A stretch of 64,000 nucleotides of DNA, from NCBI RefSeq assembly GCF_020410765.1, contig NZ_CP084541.1, positions 1,359,001 through 1,423,000 of the forward strand. The letters are read 5' to 3'. The notes beneath the pieces are model-generated. The model was not told where the DNA came from. It was given only the letters and a program-made list of their open reading frames with translations, and ran no database searches. This DNA comes from Streptomyces marincola (lineage in GTDB: Bacteria > Actinomycetota > Actinomycetes > Streptomycetales > Streptomycetaceae). Made by a program: the position numbers and the translations under genes. The first letter of the stretch is position 1; the number at the start of each line of letters is the position of its first letter. Of this stretch, positions 33,015-42,300 are shown one piece after another.

Positions 33015-34150
33015 GCGGGACGGGCCTGCGTCCCGCGGCCCCGCACGACCCCGGGAAGCCGGCGCGCACGCCGGCGGGCGAGACGCCGCCGAGCCCCGAA
33101 ACGCGCCCCGGGGCGAAGCGCGGTGGCCGAGCCGTGTGGCTCACCGCGGCGCTGTGCGCCGCGCTCGTCGTGCTCGCCCTGGTGTCGGCGGCCACCGGCG
33201 CGTACCGCGTCCCGCCGGGCGACGTGCTCGCCTCCGTCGCGCACCGGCTGCCGTTCGGCGGCGGCCGGGAGCTCGACCGGGTCGCGGAGAGCGTGCTGTG
33301 GAACGTCCGGCTGCCGCGCATCGTGCTCGCCCTGCTCGTGGGGGCCTCGCTCGGCTGCGCCGGAGCGCTGATGCAGGGCGTGTTCGGGAACCCGCTGGCC
33401 GAGCCGGGGGTCATCGGCATCTCCTCGGGCGCGGCGGTCGGCGCGGTCGGCGCCATCGCGTTCGGCGTGACGTTCCTCGGCACCTGGACGGTCACCGCGT
33501 TCGCGTTCGTCGCGGGGCTGCTGACCGTGCTCCTGGTCTACGCGCTCTCCCGCGCGGGCGGGCGCACCGAGGTGGTGACGCTGATCCTCACGGGTATCGC
33601 GGTCAACGCCTTCGCGGGCGCGCTGATCGGCCTGTTCATCTTCTTCGCCGACAACGCGCAGGTCACGCAGATCACGTTCTGGCAGCTCGGTTCCCTTTCG
33701 CAGGCCACGTGGGGCAAGGTGCTCGCCGTCCTGCCGTGCGCGGCGGCCGGGCTGCTGGCCGCGCCCCTCTACGCGCGCAGGCTCGACCTGCTGGCGCTGG
33801 GCGAACGGCCCGCCCGCCACCTGGGCGTCGATGTCGAACGCCTGCGCCTGGTGCTGATCCTCGTCGTCGCGCTGCTGACGGCCGCCGCGGTGGCGGTGGC
33901 CGGGGTGATCACGTTCGTCGGGCTGCTCGTGCCGCACCTGCTGCGGATGGCCCACGGTCCCGGGCACCGCTTCCTCGTGCCGGCCAGCGCGCTCGGCGGC
34001 GCGCTGGTGCTGCTCGCGGCCGACCTGGCCGCCCGCACGGCGGCCGAGCCCGCGGAACTGCCGCTCGGCGTGCTGACCGCGCTCATCGGCAGCCCGTTCT
34101 TCTTCTGGCTGCTGCGCAGGACCCGTCGCCGGCAGGGAGGCTGGGCATGA
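33011..34150 (+). CDS. hmuU: Haem ABC transporter permease
   Basis: 379 aa. Polar N-terminal tail of about 40 residues, then about ten membrane segments of the FecCD type. Landmarks: RLPRIVLALLVGASLGCAG, GNPLAEPGVIGISSGA, GVITFVGLLVPHLLR. Forms the haem channel with HmuV. The GTG start overlaps the hmuT stop and its stop overlaps the hmuV start. Confidence 0.94.
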   Translation: MSGTGLRPAAPHDPGKPARTPAGETPPSPETRPGAKRGGRAVWLTAALCAALVVLALVSAATGAYRVPPGDVLASVAHRLPFGGGRELDRVAESVLWNVRLPRIVLALLVGASLGCAGALMQGVFGNPLAEPGVIGISSGAAVGAVGAIAFGVTFLGTWTVTAFAFVAGLLTVLLVYALSRAGGRTEVVTLILTGIAVNAFAGALIGLFIFFADNAQVTQITFWQLGSLSQATWGKVLAVLPCAAAGLLAAPLYARRLDLLALGERPARHLGVDVERLRLVLILVVALLTAAAVAVAGVITFVGLLVPHLLRMAHGPGHRFLVPASALGGALVLLAADLAARTAAEPAELPLGVLTALIGSPFFFWLLRRTRRRQGGWA

Positions 34151-35070
34151 CGCCACGGAACACGAACGCGGCGCCGCACGGCGCGGGCCCAGGGGCCGCG
34201 CGCCGCCTGCTGCCCGGCCTGCGGCGCGGCCCCGCGCTGCCGGGCCGGCGCGGCCGGGCCGTGCCGGAGCCCTGGGCGGCGGGCGAGACGGTCGCGGCGG
34301 CCGGCGGGCTGGTCGTCCGGCTGGGCGGGCGCACCGTTCTGGACGGCGTGGACCTGACGGTCCGCGCCGGTGAACTGCTCGCCCTCGTCGGCCCGAACGG
34401 CGCGGGCAAGTCCACGCTGCTGGCCGCGCTCGCGGCCGACCTCACGCCCGACGCGGGGGACCTCACGATCGCCGGGCGCCCGGCGCACGCCTGGAACGCG
34501 GCCGACCTCGCCCTGCGCCGGGCCGTGCTTCCGCAGTCGACCGCGCTCTCCTTCCCCTTCACCGTGGCCGACGTGGTGCGCATGGGCCGCGCGCCCTGGC
34601 ACGGGACCGACGCGGAGGACGAGGACGACGCGGCCGTGGCCGAGGCGATGGCGGCCACCGAGACCACCGCGTTCGCCGAACGGCCCTTCTCCGGCCTCTC
34701 GGGAGGCGAACGCGCCCGCGTCGCGCTGGCCCGCGTGCTCGCGCAGCGCACCGGGCTGCTGCTGCTCGACGAGCCGACCGCGGCCCTCGACCTGCGCCAC
34801 CAGGAACTGGTGCTGCGTCTGGGCCGGGAGCGCGCCGCGGCCGGGCGGGCCGTGGTGGTCGTGCTGCACGACCTGGGCCTGGCCGCCGCGCACGCCGACC
34901 GCGCCGCCGTGCTGCACGAGGGGCGCATCGCCGCCGACGGGCCGCCGGACGAGGTCTTCGTGCCCGGCCTGCTGAGCCGCGTCTACGAGCACCCCGTCGA
35001 GGTGTTCCCGCACCCGAAGACCGGCGCCCGCCTGGTCGTTCCCCTGCGGCCCAAAAAAACAAGCCACTGA
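34147..35070 (+). CDS. hmuV: Haem ABC transporter ATP-binding protein
   Basis: 307 aa. Basic Gly/Arg-rich extension of about 50 residues, then an ABC domain: Walker A GPNGAGKST, signature LSGGE, Walker B LLLLDEP, H-loop VVVLHDLG. Powers haem import. Start overlaps the hmuU stop (ATGA). Last gene of the operon; 35071-35240 is a promoter region for the polysaccharide locus, with no gene. Confidence 0.94.
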   Translation: MTPRNTNAAPHGAGPGAARRLLPGLRRGPALPGRRGRAVPEPWAAGETVAAAGGLVVRLGGRTVLDGVDLTVRAGELLALVGPNGAGKSTLLAALAADLTPDAGDLTIAGRPAHAWNAADLALRRAVLPQSTALSFPFTVADVVRMGRAPWHGTDAEDEDDAAVAEAMAATETTAFAERPFSGLSGGERARVALARVLAQRTGLLLLDEPTAALDLRHQELVLRLGRERAAAGRAVVVVLHDLGLAAAHADRAAVLHEGRIAADGPPDEVFVPGLLSRVYEHPVEVFPHPKTGARLVVPLRPKKTSH

Positions 35071-35240
35071 AACAGACCGATCCGGAAAGTTACAACGAAC
35101 GCCAGTCAAACGGTCGTTGGATGCCCTAGCCTTTTCCAGCGGCGTGGCGCGCACTCACGGGGAAAGGGGGCGCGCCTTCTTTGTCGCGTTGTACCTTCAC
35201 ACCGTCTCCGCCGTGTTGCCGCATCCGCCTTGGGGGGTCC

Positions 35241-36746
35241 GTGCGTCATTCACAAGGTTCGTCGCCCTACGGAACCGCCCGAAGACCACCCGTCGCGGGC
35301 CGCCGCCCCCGCCCCCGCCGCGACACCGCCTCCTGGTACCCGCCCGTCGCCGTCGGCGGCGACCTCCTGGGTGTGTTCGTCCCCGTGCTGGTCGTCCACT
35401 CCGCGCTGGCCGAGCCCAGGCCCCTGGCCGCGGCGACCGTGGCCGCCCTGTGCTGGCTGGCGGTCCGCGCCGGGCACCGGCGCTACCTGGTCCGCGCCCT
35501 CGGCGAGAACCGCGGGCTCCTCGCGACCCTCCACGACTGGCTGATCCTGCTGGGCGCGCTGGCCTGCCTGCGCGCCGTCACCGGCGAGGACTCCCCCGTC
35601 GCCTCGGCGCTGCTCGCGCTGCTGCCCGGCCTGTTCGTCACGGCGGCCGTCTCCGCCCGCATCCACCGCCACCTCACCGGCAGGCGCCACCAGGCGCGTT
35701 CGCTGCGGCGCGTGCTCGTCGTCGGCGAGGCCGCGCCGGTGGACATCGTGACCGCGCAGCTCGCCGCCCGCACCGACCACGCGTACGTCGTCATCGGTGC
35801 CGTCCTCGCGGGCCCCGGCGAACCCGTCTGCGGCATACCCCAGTTGGGCCGCCTGACCAGCGGTCCCGACCTGTCCCCCGCCGTGCCTGACCCGATACCC
35901 GACGGCCTCGACGGGTCCACCGTGCTCGCCGCCGCGCGCCGCAAGGACGCCGACCTCGTGCTCGTCGTCCCCGGCACCCTGCTCACCGGGGCCCGGCTGC
36001 GGCGCCTGACCTGGGCCGTGCACGACGCGGGGCTCGCGTTCGCCGTCTCCCCGGGACTCACCGACGTCGCGCTGCGCCGCCTGTCCGTCACCACCGCCGC
36101 CGGCCTCAACCTCCTGCACATCGCGCCGCCGCTGCGCCACGGCGCGCAGCCCGCCGTCAAATCCGTCATCGACCGCGTCGGCTCCGCGCTCGCCCTGCTC
36201 GTCCTCGCCCCGCTCCTCGCGCTGCTCGCCGTGTCCGTGCGCCTCGACTCGCCCGGCCCCGTGCTGTACCGGCAGACGAGGATCGGCCACCGCGGCGTGC
36301 CGTTCACCCTCTGGAAGTTCCGCACCATGGTCCCCGACGCCGAACTGCGCCGCCCCGCCCTTGAGTCGGCCAACGAGCACGTCGCGGGGCCACTGTTCAA
36401 GATCCGCGGCGACCCGCGCGTCACGCGGCTCGGGCGCGTGCTGCGCCGCACCTCGCTCGACGAGCTGCCGCAGCTGTTCAACGTCGTGCGCGGCCAGATG
36501 TCGCTGGTCGGCCCGCGCCCGCCGTTACCCGACGAGGTCGCCAGGTACGGCGCCGTCGAACTGCGCCGCCTGGGCGTCAAGCCCGGGCTCACCGGCCTGT
36601 GGCAGATCGGCGGGCGCTCGGACCTGTCGTGGGACGAGGGCCTGGCCCTCGACCTGTTCTACGCGGACAACTGGTCGGTCACCGGCGACCTCGACGTGCT
36701 GGCCCGCACCCTGCGGGCCGTGCTCGACGGACGCGGCGCCTACTGA
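35241..36746 (+). CDS. Exopolysaccharide initiating polyprenyl glycosylphosphotransferase
   Basis: 501 aa. Four N-terminal membrane segments (about residues 30-145), a nucleotide-binding-like middle, a fifth segment (about 310-335) and a C-terminal bacterial sugar transferase domain: LDSPGPVLYRQTRIG, FTLWKFRTM, RTSLDELPQLFNV, MSLVGPRPPLPDEV and GLTGLWQIGGRSDLSWDE. It transfers a sugar phosphate to undecaprenyl phosphate, starting the repeat unit. The GTG at 35241 follows GGGGGG. It converges on fcl with a 7-nt overlap. Confidence 0.93.
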   Translation: MRHSQGSSPYGTARRPPVAGRRPRPRRDTASWYPPVAVGGDLLGVFVPVLVVHSALAEPRPLAAATVAALCWLAVRAGHRRYLVRALGENRGLLATLHDWLILLGALACLRAVTGEDSPVASALLALLPGLFVTAAVSARIHRHLTGRRHQARSLRRVLVVGEAAPVDIVTAQLAARTDHAYVVIGAVLAGPGEPVCGIPQLGRLTSGPDLSPAVPDPIPDGLDGSTVLAAARRKDADLVLVVPGTLLTGARLRRLTWAVHDAGLAFAVSPGLTDVALRRLSVTTAAGLNLLHIAPPLRHGAQPAVKSVIDRVGSALALLVLAPLLALLAVSVRLDSPGPVLYRQTRIGHRGVPFTLWKFRTMVPDAELRRPALESANEHVAGPLFKIRGDPRVTRLGRVLRRTSLDELPQLFNVVRGQMSLVGPRPPLPDEVARYGAVELRRLGVKPGLTGLWQIGGRSDLSWDEGLALDLFYADNWSVTGDLDVLARTLRAVLDGRGAY

Positions 36747-37726
36747 GCCATGGACTCGGACATGAACCCGGACATGCCGGTCCGGGCCGGAGGGCGCGCG
36801 TGCAGCCACCACTCGTAGGTCTCGCGGATGCCGCGCGCCAGCGGCACCCGGGGGACGAAGCCGAGCGCGTTCAGCCGGGTCACGTCGAGCAGTTTGCGCG
36901 GTGTGCCGTCGGGCTTCGCCGTGTCCCACGCGGTGCGGCCGGTGAACCCGACCGCGCCCGCGACCGCCTCCGCGAGCGCGGCGATCGTCAGGTCCTCGCC
37001 GCACCCGACGTTGACCGGCATGTCGTCGTCGTAGGCGCCGAGCAGCAGCACGCAGGCCGCCGCGAGGTCCGCGCTGTGCAGGAACTCGCGGCGCGGCGTG
37101 CCGGTGCCCCACAGCGTCACCTCGGGGCTCCCGGCCTCCTTCGCGTCGTGGAAGCGGCGGATCAGCGCGGGCAGCACGTGGGAGGTCTCGGGGTCGAAGG
37201 TGTCGCCGGGCCCGTACAGGTTCGTCGGCATCGCCGTGATCCAGCGGCGCCCGAACTGCCGCCGGTACGCCCGCACCTGGGCGACCCCGGCGATCTTGGC
37301 CAGCGCGTACGCCTCGTTCGTCGGTTCGAGCGGGCCCGTCAGCAGCGCCTCCTCGCTGATGGGCTGCGGCGCGTGCTTGGGGTAGATGCAGGACGAGCCG
37401 AGGAACAGCAGCCGGTCGACGTCCGCGGCGTGCGCGCCCGCGATGACGGACAGCTGGATGCGGAGGTTGTCCTCAAGGAACGCCACCGGGAAGCGGTGGT
37501 TGGCCATGATGCCGCCGACCGTGGCCGCGGCCAGCACCACGGCGTCCGGGCGGGCGTCGCGCAGGAACGCCTCCGTGGCCGCGGCGTCCCGCAGATCGAG
37601 GTCCGCCCGGGTCCGCGTCAGCACCTCGTGGCCCTCGTCGGCCAGCGCGCGGGCGATGGCGGACCCGGCGAGCCCGCGGTGCCCGGCGACGAACACCCGG
37701 GCACCGGGCTCAAGCAGCGTTGTCAT
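36740..37726 (-). CDS. fcl: GDP-L-fucose synthase
   Basis: 328 aa. Epimerises and reduces GDP-4-keto-6-deoxymannose, using NADPH, to GDP-L-fucose. Seen: GHRGLAGSAIARAL cofactor site, LGSSCIYP, YALAK catalytic Tyr-Lys, MPTNLYGPGD and REFLHSADLA. Start at 37726 (MTTLLEPGARVFVAGH). The stop overlaps the glycosylphosphotransferase stop by 7 nt. It works with the divergent gmd gene to supply L-fucose to the polymer. Confidence 0.94.
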   Translation of the reverse strand: MTTLLEPGARVFVAGHRGLAGSAIARALADEGHEVLTRTRADLDLRDAAATEAFLRDARPDAVVLAAATVGGIMANHRFPVAFLEDNLRIQLSVIAGAHAADVDRLLFLGSSCIYPKHAPQPISEEALLTGPLEPTNEAYALAKIAGVAQVRAYRRQFGRRWITAMPTNLYGPGDTFDPETSHVLPALIRRFHDAKEAGSPEVTLWGTGTPRREFLHSADLAAACVLLLGAYDDDMPVNVGCGEDLTIAALAEAVAGAVGFTGRTAWDTAKPDGTPRKLLDVTRLNALGFVPRVPLARGIRETYEWWLHARPPARTGMSGFMSESMAQ

Positions 37727-37914
37727 GCTCCCGCATTCTGCCAGCACCGGCGCGCGGCCGAGGGCAGAACGCGCCCCGCCGGGCCCGCCCGGCCGCCCCG
37801 CACCACGCGCACGTTCCGCACCACGCGCACGTTCCACACCACCCGGCACCGGCCGCGCCCCGTGGGCCGGCCGCGCACGTGCCGCCGCGCCGACCGACCG
37901 AGGGGGACCCGCCC

Positions 37915-38928
37915 ATGGGCAAGACCGCGCTGATCACCGGCGTCACAGGACAGGACGGCTCGTACCTGGCCGAGTTGCTGATCGCCAAGGAGTACACGGT
38001 GCACGGCCTGGTGCGCCGCTCGTCCTCCTTCAACACCGAACGCATCGACCACCTGTACCAGGACCCGCAGCAGCCCGGCCGCACCCTGGTCCTGCACCAC
38101 GCGGACCTCTCCGACGGCGTCGCGCTCGTCAACCTGCTGCGCGACGTACGCCCCGACGAGGTCTACAACCTCGGCGCGCAGTCGCACGTACGGGTCTCGT
38201 TCGACGCGCCGATGTACACCGGCGACATCACCGGGCTCGGCACCCTGCGGCTGCTTGAGGCGATCCGCGCCAGCGGCATCGACACCCGGATCTACCAGGC
38301 GTCGTCGTCGGAGATGTTCGGCGCGACGCCGCCGCCGCAGAACGAGGCCACCCCGTTCCACCCGCGCAGCCCGTACGGCTGCGCCAAGGTCTACAGCTAC
38401 TGGTCCACGGTCAACTACCGCGAGGCGTACGGGATGTTCGCGGTGAACGGCATCCTGTTCAACCACGAGTCGCCGCGCCGCGGCGAGACGTTCGTGACGC
38501 GCAAGATCACCCGGGCCGTCGCCCGGATCAGGGCCGGCCTCCAGGACCGCCTGTACCTGGGCAACCTCGACGCGGTGCGCGACTGGGGCTACGCGCCCGA
38601 GTACGTCGAGGCCATGTGGCGCATGCTGCAACGGGACGAGCCCGACGACTACGTCGTGGCCACCGGAGTCCCGGCCACGGTACGGGACTTCCTGCACGCG
38701 GCGTTCGCCGCCGGCGGTCTTGACTGGGCGGAGCACGTGCGGTTCGACCCCAAGTACGAACGGCCGAGCGAGGTGGACGCCCTCATCGGCGACGCCTCCA
38801 AGGCGCGCGACCTGCTCGGCTGGCGCCCCGAGGTGCGGTGGCGCGAGCTGGCCGAGCTGATGGTGCGGGCCGACATCGACGCGCTCGACGAGGAACTGAG
38901 CGGCGCACGGGTGCGAATCGACAGGTGA
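37915..38928 (+). CDS. gmd: GDP-mannose 4,6-dehydratase
   Basis: 337 aa. Converts GDP-mannose to GDP-4-keto-6-deoxymannose. Seen: ALITGVTGQDGSYLAELL, VRRSSSFNTERIDHLY, NLGAQSHVRVSFD, YQASSSEMFGA, SPYGCAKVYSYW (Tyr-Lys pair) and NHESPRRGETFVTRKI. ATG at 37915 with GAGGGGG upstream. The 188 bp between it and fcl is a divergent promoter region. Confidence 0.95.
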   Translation: MGKTALITGVTGQDGSYLAELLIAKEYTVHGLVRRSSSFNTERIDHLYQDPQQPGRTLVLHHADLSDGVALVNLLRDVRPDEVYNLGAQSHVRVSFDAPMYTGDITGLGTLRLLEAIRASGIDTRIYQASSSEMFGATPPPQNEATPFHPRSPYGCAKVYSYWSTVNYREAYGMFAVNGILFNHESPRRGETFVTRKITRAVARIRAGLQDRLYLGNLDAVRDWGYAPEYVEAMWRMLQRDEPDDYVVATGVPATVRDFLHAAFAAGGLDWAEHVRFDPKYERPSEVDALIGDASKARDLLGWRPEVRWRELAELMVRADIDALDEELSGARVRIDR

Positions 38929-39016
38929 ACAAAGGGGGTTGAGCGCTGGGGGTGCACAACCGCACACCCGGCTCGGCAGTCCTTAAGTGCGCCGATACAT
39001 GGGGAACGGTGAGGCG

Positions 39017-41776
39017 ATGAGAACGACGAGAGCGACGACACGGACCCGGGCGACGGGCGCCGGGGCCGCGCTGGCCCTGACCGCCGGCCTGCTGGCCGGC
39101 ACGGCGGTGGCGGCGCCGCCCGCGGCGGCCCTGACCCCGCCGGTGACGATGACCGCCGAGGACCTGCCGACCTGGCAGACCAACGGCATCGTGCACGCCC
39201 TGGCCGAGGCGGACGGCGTGGTGTACGCGGGCGGGACCTTCTCCGCGGTCCGCCCGCCGGGCGCCGCGCCCGGCACGCGCGAGACGCCCGCGGCCAACTT
39301 CGTGGCCCTGGACGCGGCCACGGGCGAACCGGTCGACTGCGACCTGTCGTTCACCGTCGGCTCGGGCACCGCGACGATCCGGGCGCTCGCCGTCTCACCG
39401 GACGGCGAAACGCTGTACGCGGGCGGCACGTTCGGCTCCGTGAACGGCGTGGGGGCCAGCAGCCTGGCCGCGTTCGACCTGCCGACCTGCGCCCGCAAGC
39501 CGTTCCCGACCGCGGCCAACGGCATCGTGCGCGCCATCGCCGCCACCGACGACCGGGTGTACCTGGGCGGGGACTTCACCCAGCTCAGCGGCCAGCCGAG
39601 AGCGCGGTTCGGCGCCGTCGACACCGCGGGCGCCGTGCAGTCCTGGCGCGCGGACGCCGACGAGATCGGCAAGGCCATCGCGCTCTCGCCCGACGGCCAG
39701 GACGTCGTCCTCGGCGGCAACTTCTTCACCATGAACGGCGCCTCGTCCCACGCCCTCGCCGTCGTCGACGCCGAGACCGGCGCCAACACCCACGTGTACG
39801 GCGGGGACTTCATCGAGGACAGCTCCACCGTGCAGGCCCTGGCCACCGACGAGCACGGCTTCTATACCGCCAACGAGGGCACCGGCGGCTTCGACGGGCG
39901 CATCGCGCTCGACTGGGGCACGTTCGACCAGCGGTGGCGCGACACGTGCCTCGGCGCGACCCAGGCCGTCGCCGTTCACCAGGAAGTGCTGTACAGCGGG
40001 CACCACGCGCACGACTGCTCCAGCATGGGCGAGTTCCCCAACCAGGAGCGCTACCACCTGTTCGCCCAGTCGGTGCACGACCCCAAGCTGCTCGGCTGGT
40101 TCCCCAACACCAACGACGGCCTCGGCGAGCAGCTCGGCCCGCGCGTCATGACCGCGGCCACCGGACACCCGCGCGACACCCGCGACTTCATGTGGGTGGG
40201 CGGCGGCTTCACCACCGTCAACGGCGCCGCGCAGTGGGGCCTGACCCGCTTCGCCACCGCGCCTGACACCGGCGACCCGTCCGTTCCCGAGACGCACGCC
40301 GTCAGCCACGGCGACGGCCGGATCGAGGTGACCTGGCGCTCCAGCCTCGACCTCGACGACCACCTGCTGACCTACCGCGTCTACCGCGACGGGGGCACCG
40401 CGCCCGTGCACACCGTCGAGGGCGAGTCCGTGCCGTGGCGGCGCCCCCAGCTGAGCTGGTTCGACCCGCTGGCCGAGGCCGGCGCGACCCACAGCTACCG
40501 CGTCACCGCCACCGACGGCGCGGGCAACACCAGCGCCCTGTCCGCGCCGGTCACCGTGACGGCCGTCGCCGACGGCCGCGCCTACACGGACGAAGTGCTC
40601 GCCGACGACCCGCTGCTGTACTGGCCCTACGACGAGCCGGCCAACAACTTCGCCTCCGACGCCTCGGGCAACAACGGCGCGGGCGTGCACCGCGGCGGCC
40701 CCGAGCGCGGCGTGACGCCGCCGGCCGTGCCGGGCACGGGCGCGCGCGGCATCGGGTACGACGGCACCGACAGCTACACCTACAGCGACCGCTCCTACTC
40801 GGGCCTGACCCGGTACACGCTGGAGACGTGGTTCAGGACCACCACGACGCGCGGCGGAAAGCTGATCGGCATGGGCAACCGCATCCTCGAACCGAGCTCG
40901 GTCCGCGACCACAACCTCTACATGCTCGACGACGGCAGGCTCGCGTTCGGCGTCTACAACCGCAACTACCGCACGATCACCAGCCCAGGCGCGTGGAACG
41001 ACGGCGAGTGGCACCACGCCGTCGCCTCCGTGGGCGCCGACGGCATGCGGCTGTACGTGGACGGCGAGCAGGTCGCCAGCAGCCCCCTGACCACGTCGGC
41101 CAGGGACGTCACCGGCTACTGGCGCACCGGGGGCGACAGCCTCGCGGGCTGGCCCGGCCGGCCGACGAGCGACTGGTTCGCCGGTCAGCTCGACGAAACG
41201 GCCGTCTACCCGGGGCAGTTGTCCGCCGCGCGCGTGCGGGCCCACCACGAGGCGGCGTTCGTGCCCGTCGACACCGTCACCCACCTGACGCCCACCGCCG
41301 ACACCTACGTCAACGGCGCCGCGGTGAACACCGTGCACGGCGGCCACCAGCAGCTCGCCGTGCGGGGCAGCGCCGCCTACGAGAGCTACCTGGCGTTCGA
41401 CCTGCCCCCGGCTCCCCCGGGGCAGGTGCTGAAGGCGGCGGCCCTGCGGGTGCGGGTCACCGGGGACGCGGCGGCAGGCTCGACCGACGACTTCGCCGTC
41501 GTGCCCCTGACCGGGACGTGGTCCGAGGCCACCACCACGTACGCCAACCGCCCCGCGGCCGACCGCACCACCGTCCTCGGCACGCTCCGCTCGCCCGATG
41601 CGCTCGGCAGCGTCCACACCGTGCCGCTGGCCACCGGTCCGGTCCGCGACGCGCTGGGCGGCACGTTCGACCTCGCGCTGACCGGCGAGGGCACCGACAG
41701 CCTGTGGCTGTGGGCGCGCGAGACCGGCCAGAGCGCCTACCGCCCGCAGCTGCTGCTCACCTTCGGGGCGCCCTGA
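39017..41776 (+). CDS. Large secreted multi-domain carbohydrate-binding protein
   Basis: 919 aa. Signal peptide (about residues 12-38). Then a propeller-like region (about 55-420, repeats VYAGGTFSAV, LYAGGTFGSV, VYLGGDFTQL, VLGGNFFTM, MWVGGGFTTV), a fibronectin III domain (about 425-520), a LamG/concanavalin-like domain (about 530-750, TLETWFRT, LYVDGEQVASS) and a C-terminal DNRLRE/CBM96-like domain (about 755-918, ADTYVNG, WSEATTTYANRP). No catalytic motif is recognised. The TGATG overlap with the next gene suggests a polysaccharide-binding or -processing role. Confidence 0.85.
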   Translation: MRTTRATTRTRATGAGAALALTAGLLAGTAVAAPPAAALTPPVTMTAEDLPTWQTNGIVHALAEADGVVYAGGTFSAVRPPGAAPGTRETPAANFVALDAATGEPVDCDLSFTVGSGTATIRALAVSPDGETLYAGGTFGSVNGVGASSLAAFDLPTCARKPFPTAANGIVRAIAATDDRVYLGGDFTQLSGQPRARFGAVDTAGAVQSWRADADEIGKAIALSPDGQDVVLGGNFFTMNGASSHALAVVDAETGANTHVYGGDFIEDSSTVQALATDEHGFYTANEGTGGFDGRIALDWGTFDQRWRDTCLGATQAVAVHQEVLYSGHHAHDCSSMGEFPNQERYHLFAQSVHDPKLLGWFPNTNDGLGEQLGPRVMTAATGHPRDTRDFMWVGGGFTTVNGAAQWGLTRFATAPDTGDPSVPETHAVSHGDGRIEVTWRSSLDLDDHLLTYRVYRDGGTAPVHTVEGESVPWRRPQLSWFDPLAEAGATHSYRVTATDGAGNTSALSAPVTVTAVADGRAYTDEVLADDPLLYWPYDEPANNFASDASGNNGAGVHRGGPERGVTPPAVPGTGARGIGYDGTDSYTYSDRSYSGLTRYTLETWFRTTTTRGGKLIGMGNRILEPSSVRDHNLYMLDDGRLAFGVYNRNYRTITSPGAWNDGEWHHAVASVGADGMRLYVDGEQVASSPLTTSARDVTGYWRTGGDSLAGWPGRPTSDWFAGQLDETAVYPGQLSAARVRAHHEAAFVPVDTVTHLTPTADTYVNGAAVNTVHGGHQQLAVRGSAAYESYLAFDLPPAPPGQVLKAAALRVRVTGDAAAGSTDDFAVVPLTGTWSEATTTYANRPAADRTTVLGTLRSPDALGSVHTVPLATGPVRDALGGTFDLALTGEGTDSLWLWARETGQSAYRPQLLLTFGAP

Positions 41777-42300
41777 TGCGCGGCGCCCGCGCGCGCCGCG
41801 CCGCGCGCCTGGCCGCCGCGCTGGCCGCCGTCCTCGCCGTCGCCGCGTGCGGCGGCGGGGACGGCGGCGCCTCGGGCGCGGCGCCGGAGGAGCCCCCGTC
41901 CCCGGCCCTCTCCTCTCCCGCGCCCACGCCCGAGGCGTCCGACGGCCCGGCCGGCGGGGCCGACGGGCCGCAGGGGCAGCCGGAGGGCCACGCCGACAGC
42001 CCGCCGGGCGGGCCCCCGGACGAGACGGTGCCGCCGGAGGAACCGCCGTCGCCCGGCGAGGAGTTCACCGAGGAGCAGCGGGAGTACCTGAGCGAACGGG
42101 TGCCCGAGGGCGTCGACCCGGCCGCGATCCTCGAACTCGGCACGGAGACCTGCGAGCGCATCGGCTACCTGGACCGCAACGACCGCGAGGCCGCCGTGGC
42201 GGCCCTGCGCGGCGACGAGCTGCCGGGCGCGCGCGAGGCCATCGAGCACCTGTGCCCGGAACACGCCGACCTGCTCACCGAAGCGCGAGGAGAAGAGTGA
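41776..42300 (+). CDS. Secreted lipoprotein (hypothetical)
   Basis: 174 aa. Signal peptide and lipobox AVAAC, then a long Pro/Gly/Glu-rich spacer (about residues 30-95) and a small helical domain (YLSERVPEGVDPAAILELG, ETCERIGYLD, AIEHLCPEHADLL). The family is not recognised. The start overlaps the stop of the large secreted protein, and the stop overlaps the glycosyltransferase start, so all three are coupled. Confidence 0.75.
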   Translation: MRGARARRAARLAAALAAVLAVAACGGGDGGASGAAPEEPPSPALSSPAPTPEASDGPAGGADGPQGQPEGHADSPPGGPPDETVPPEEPPSPGEEFTEEQREYLSERVPEGVDPAAILELGTETCERIGYLDRNDREAAVAALRGDELPGAREAIEHLCPEHADLLTEARGEE

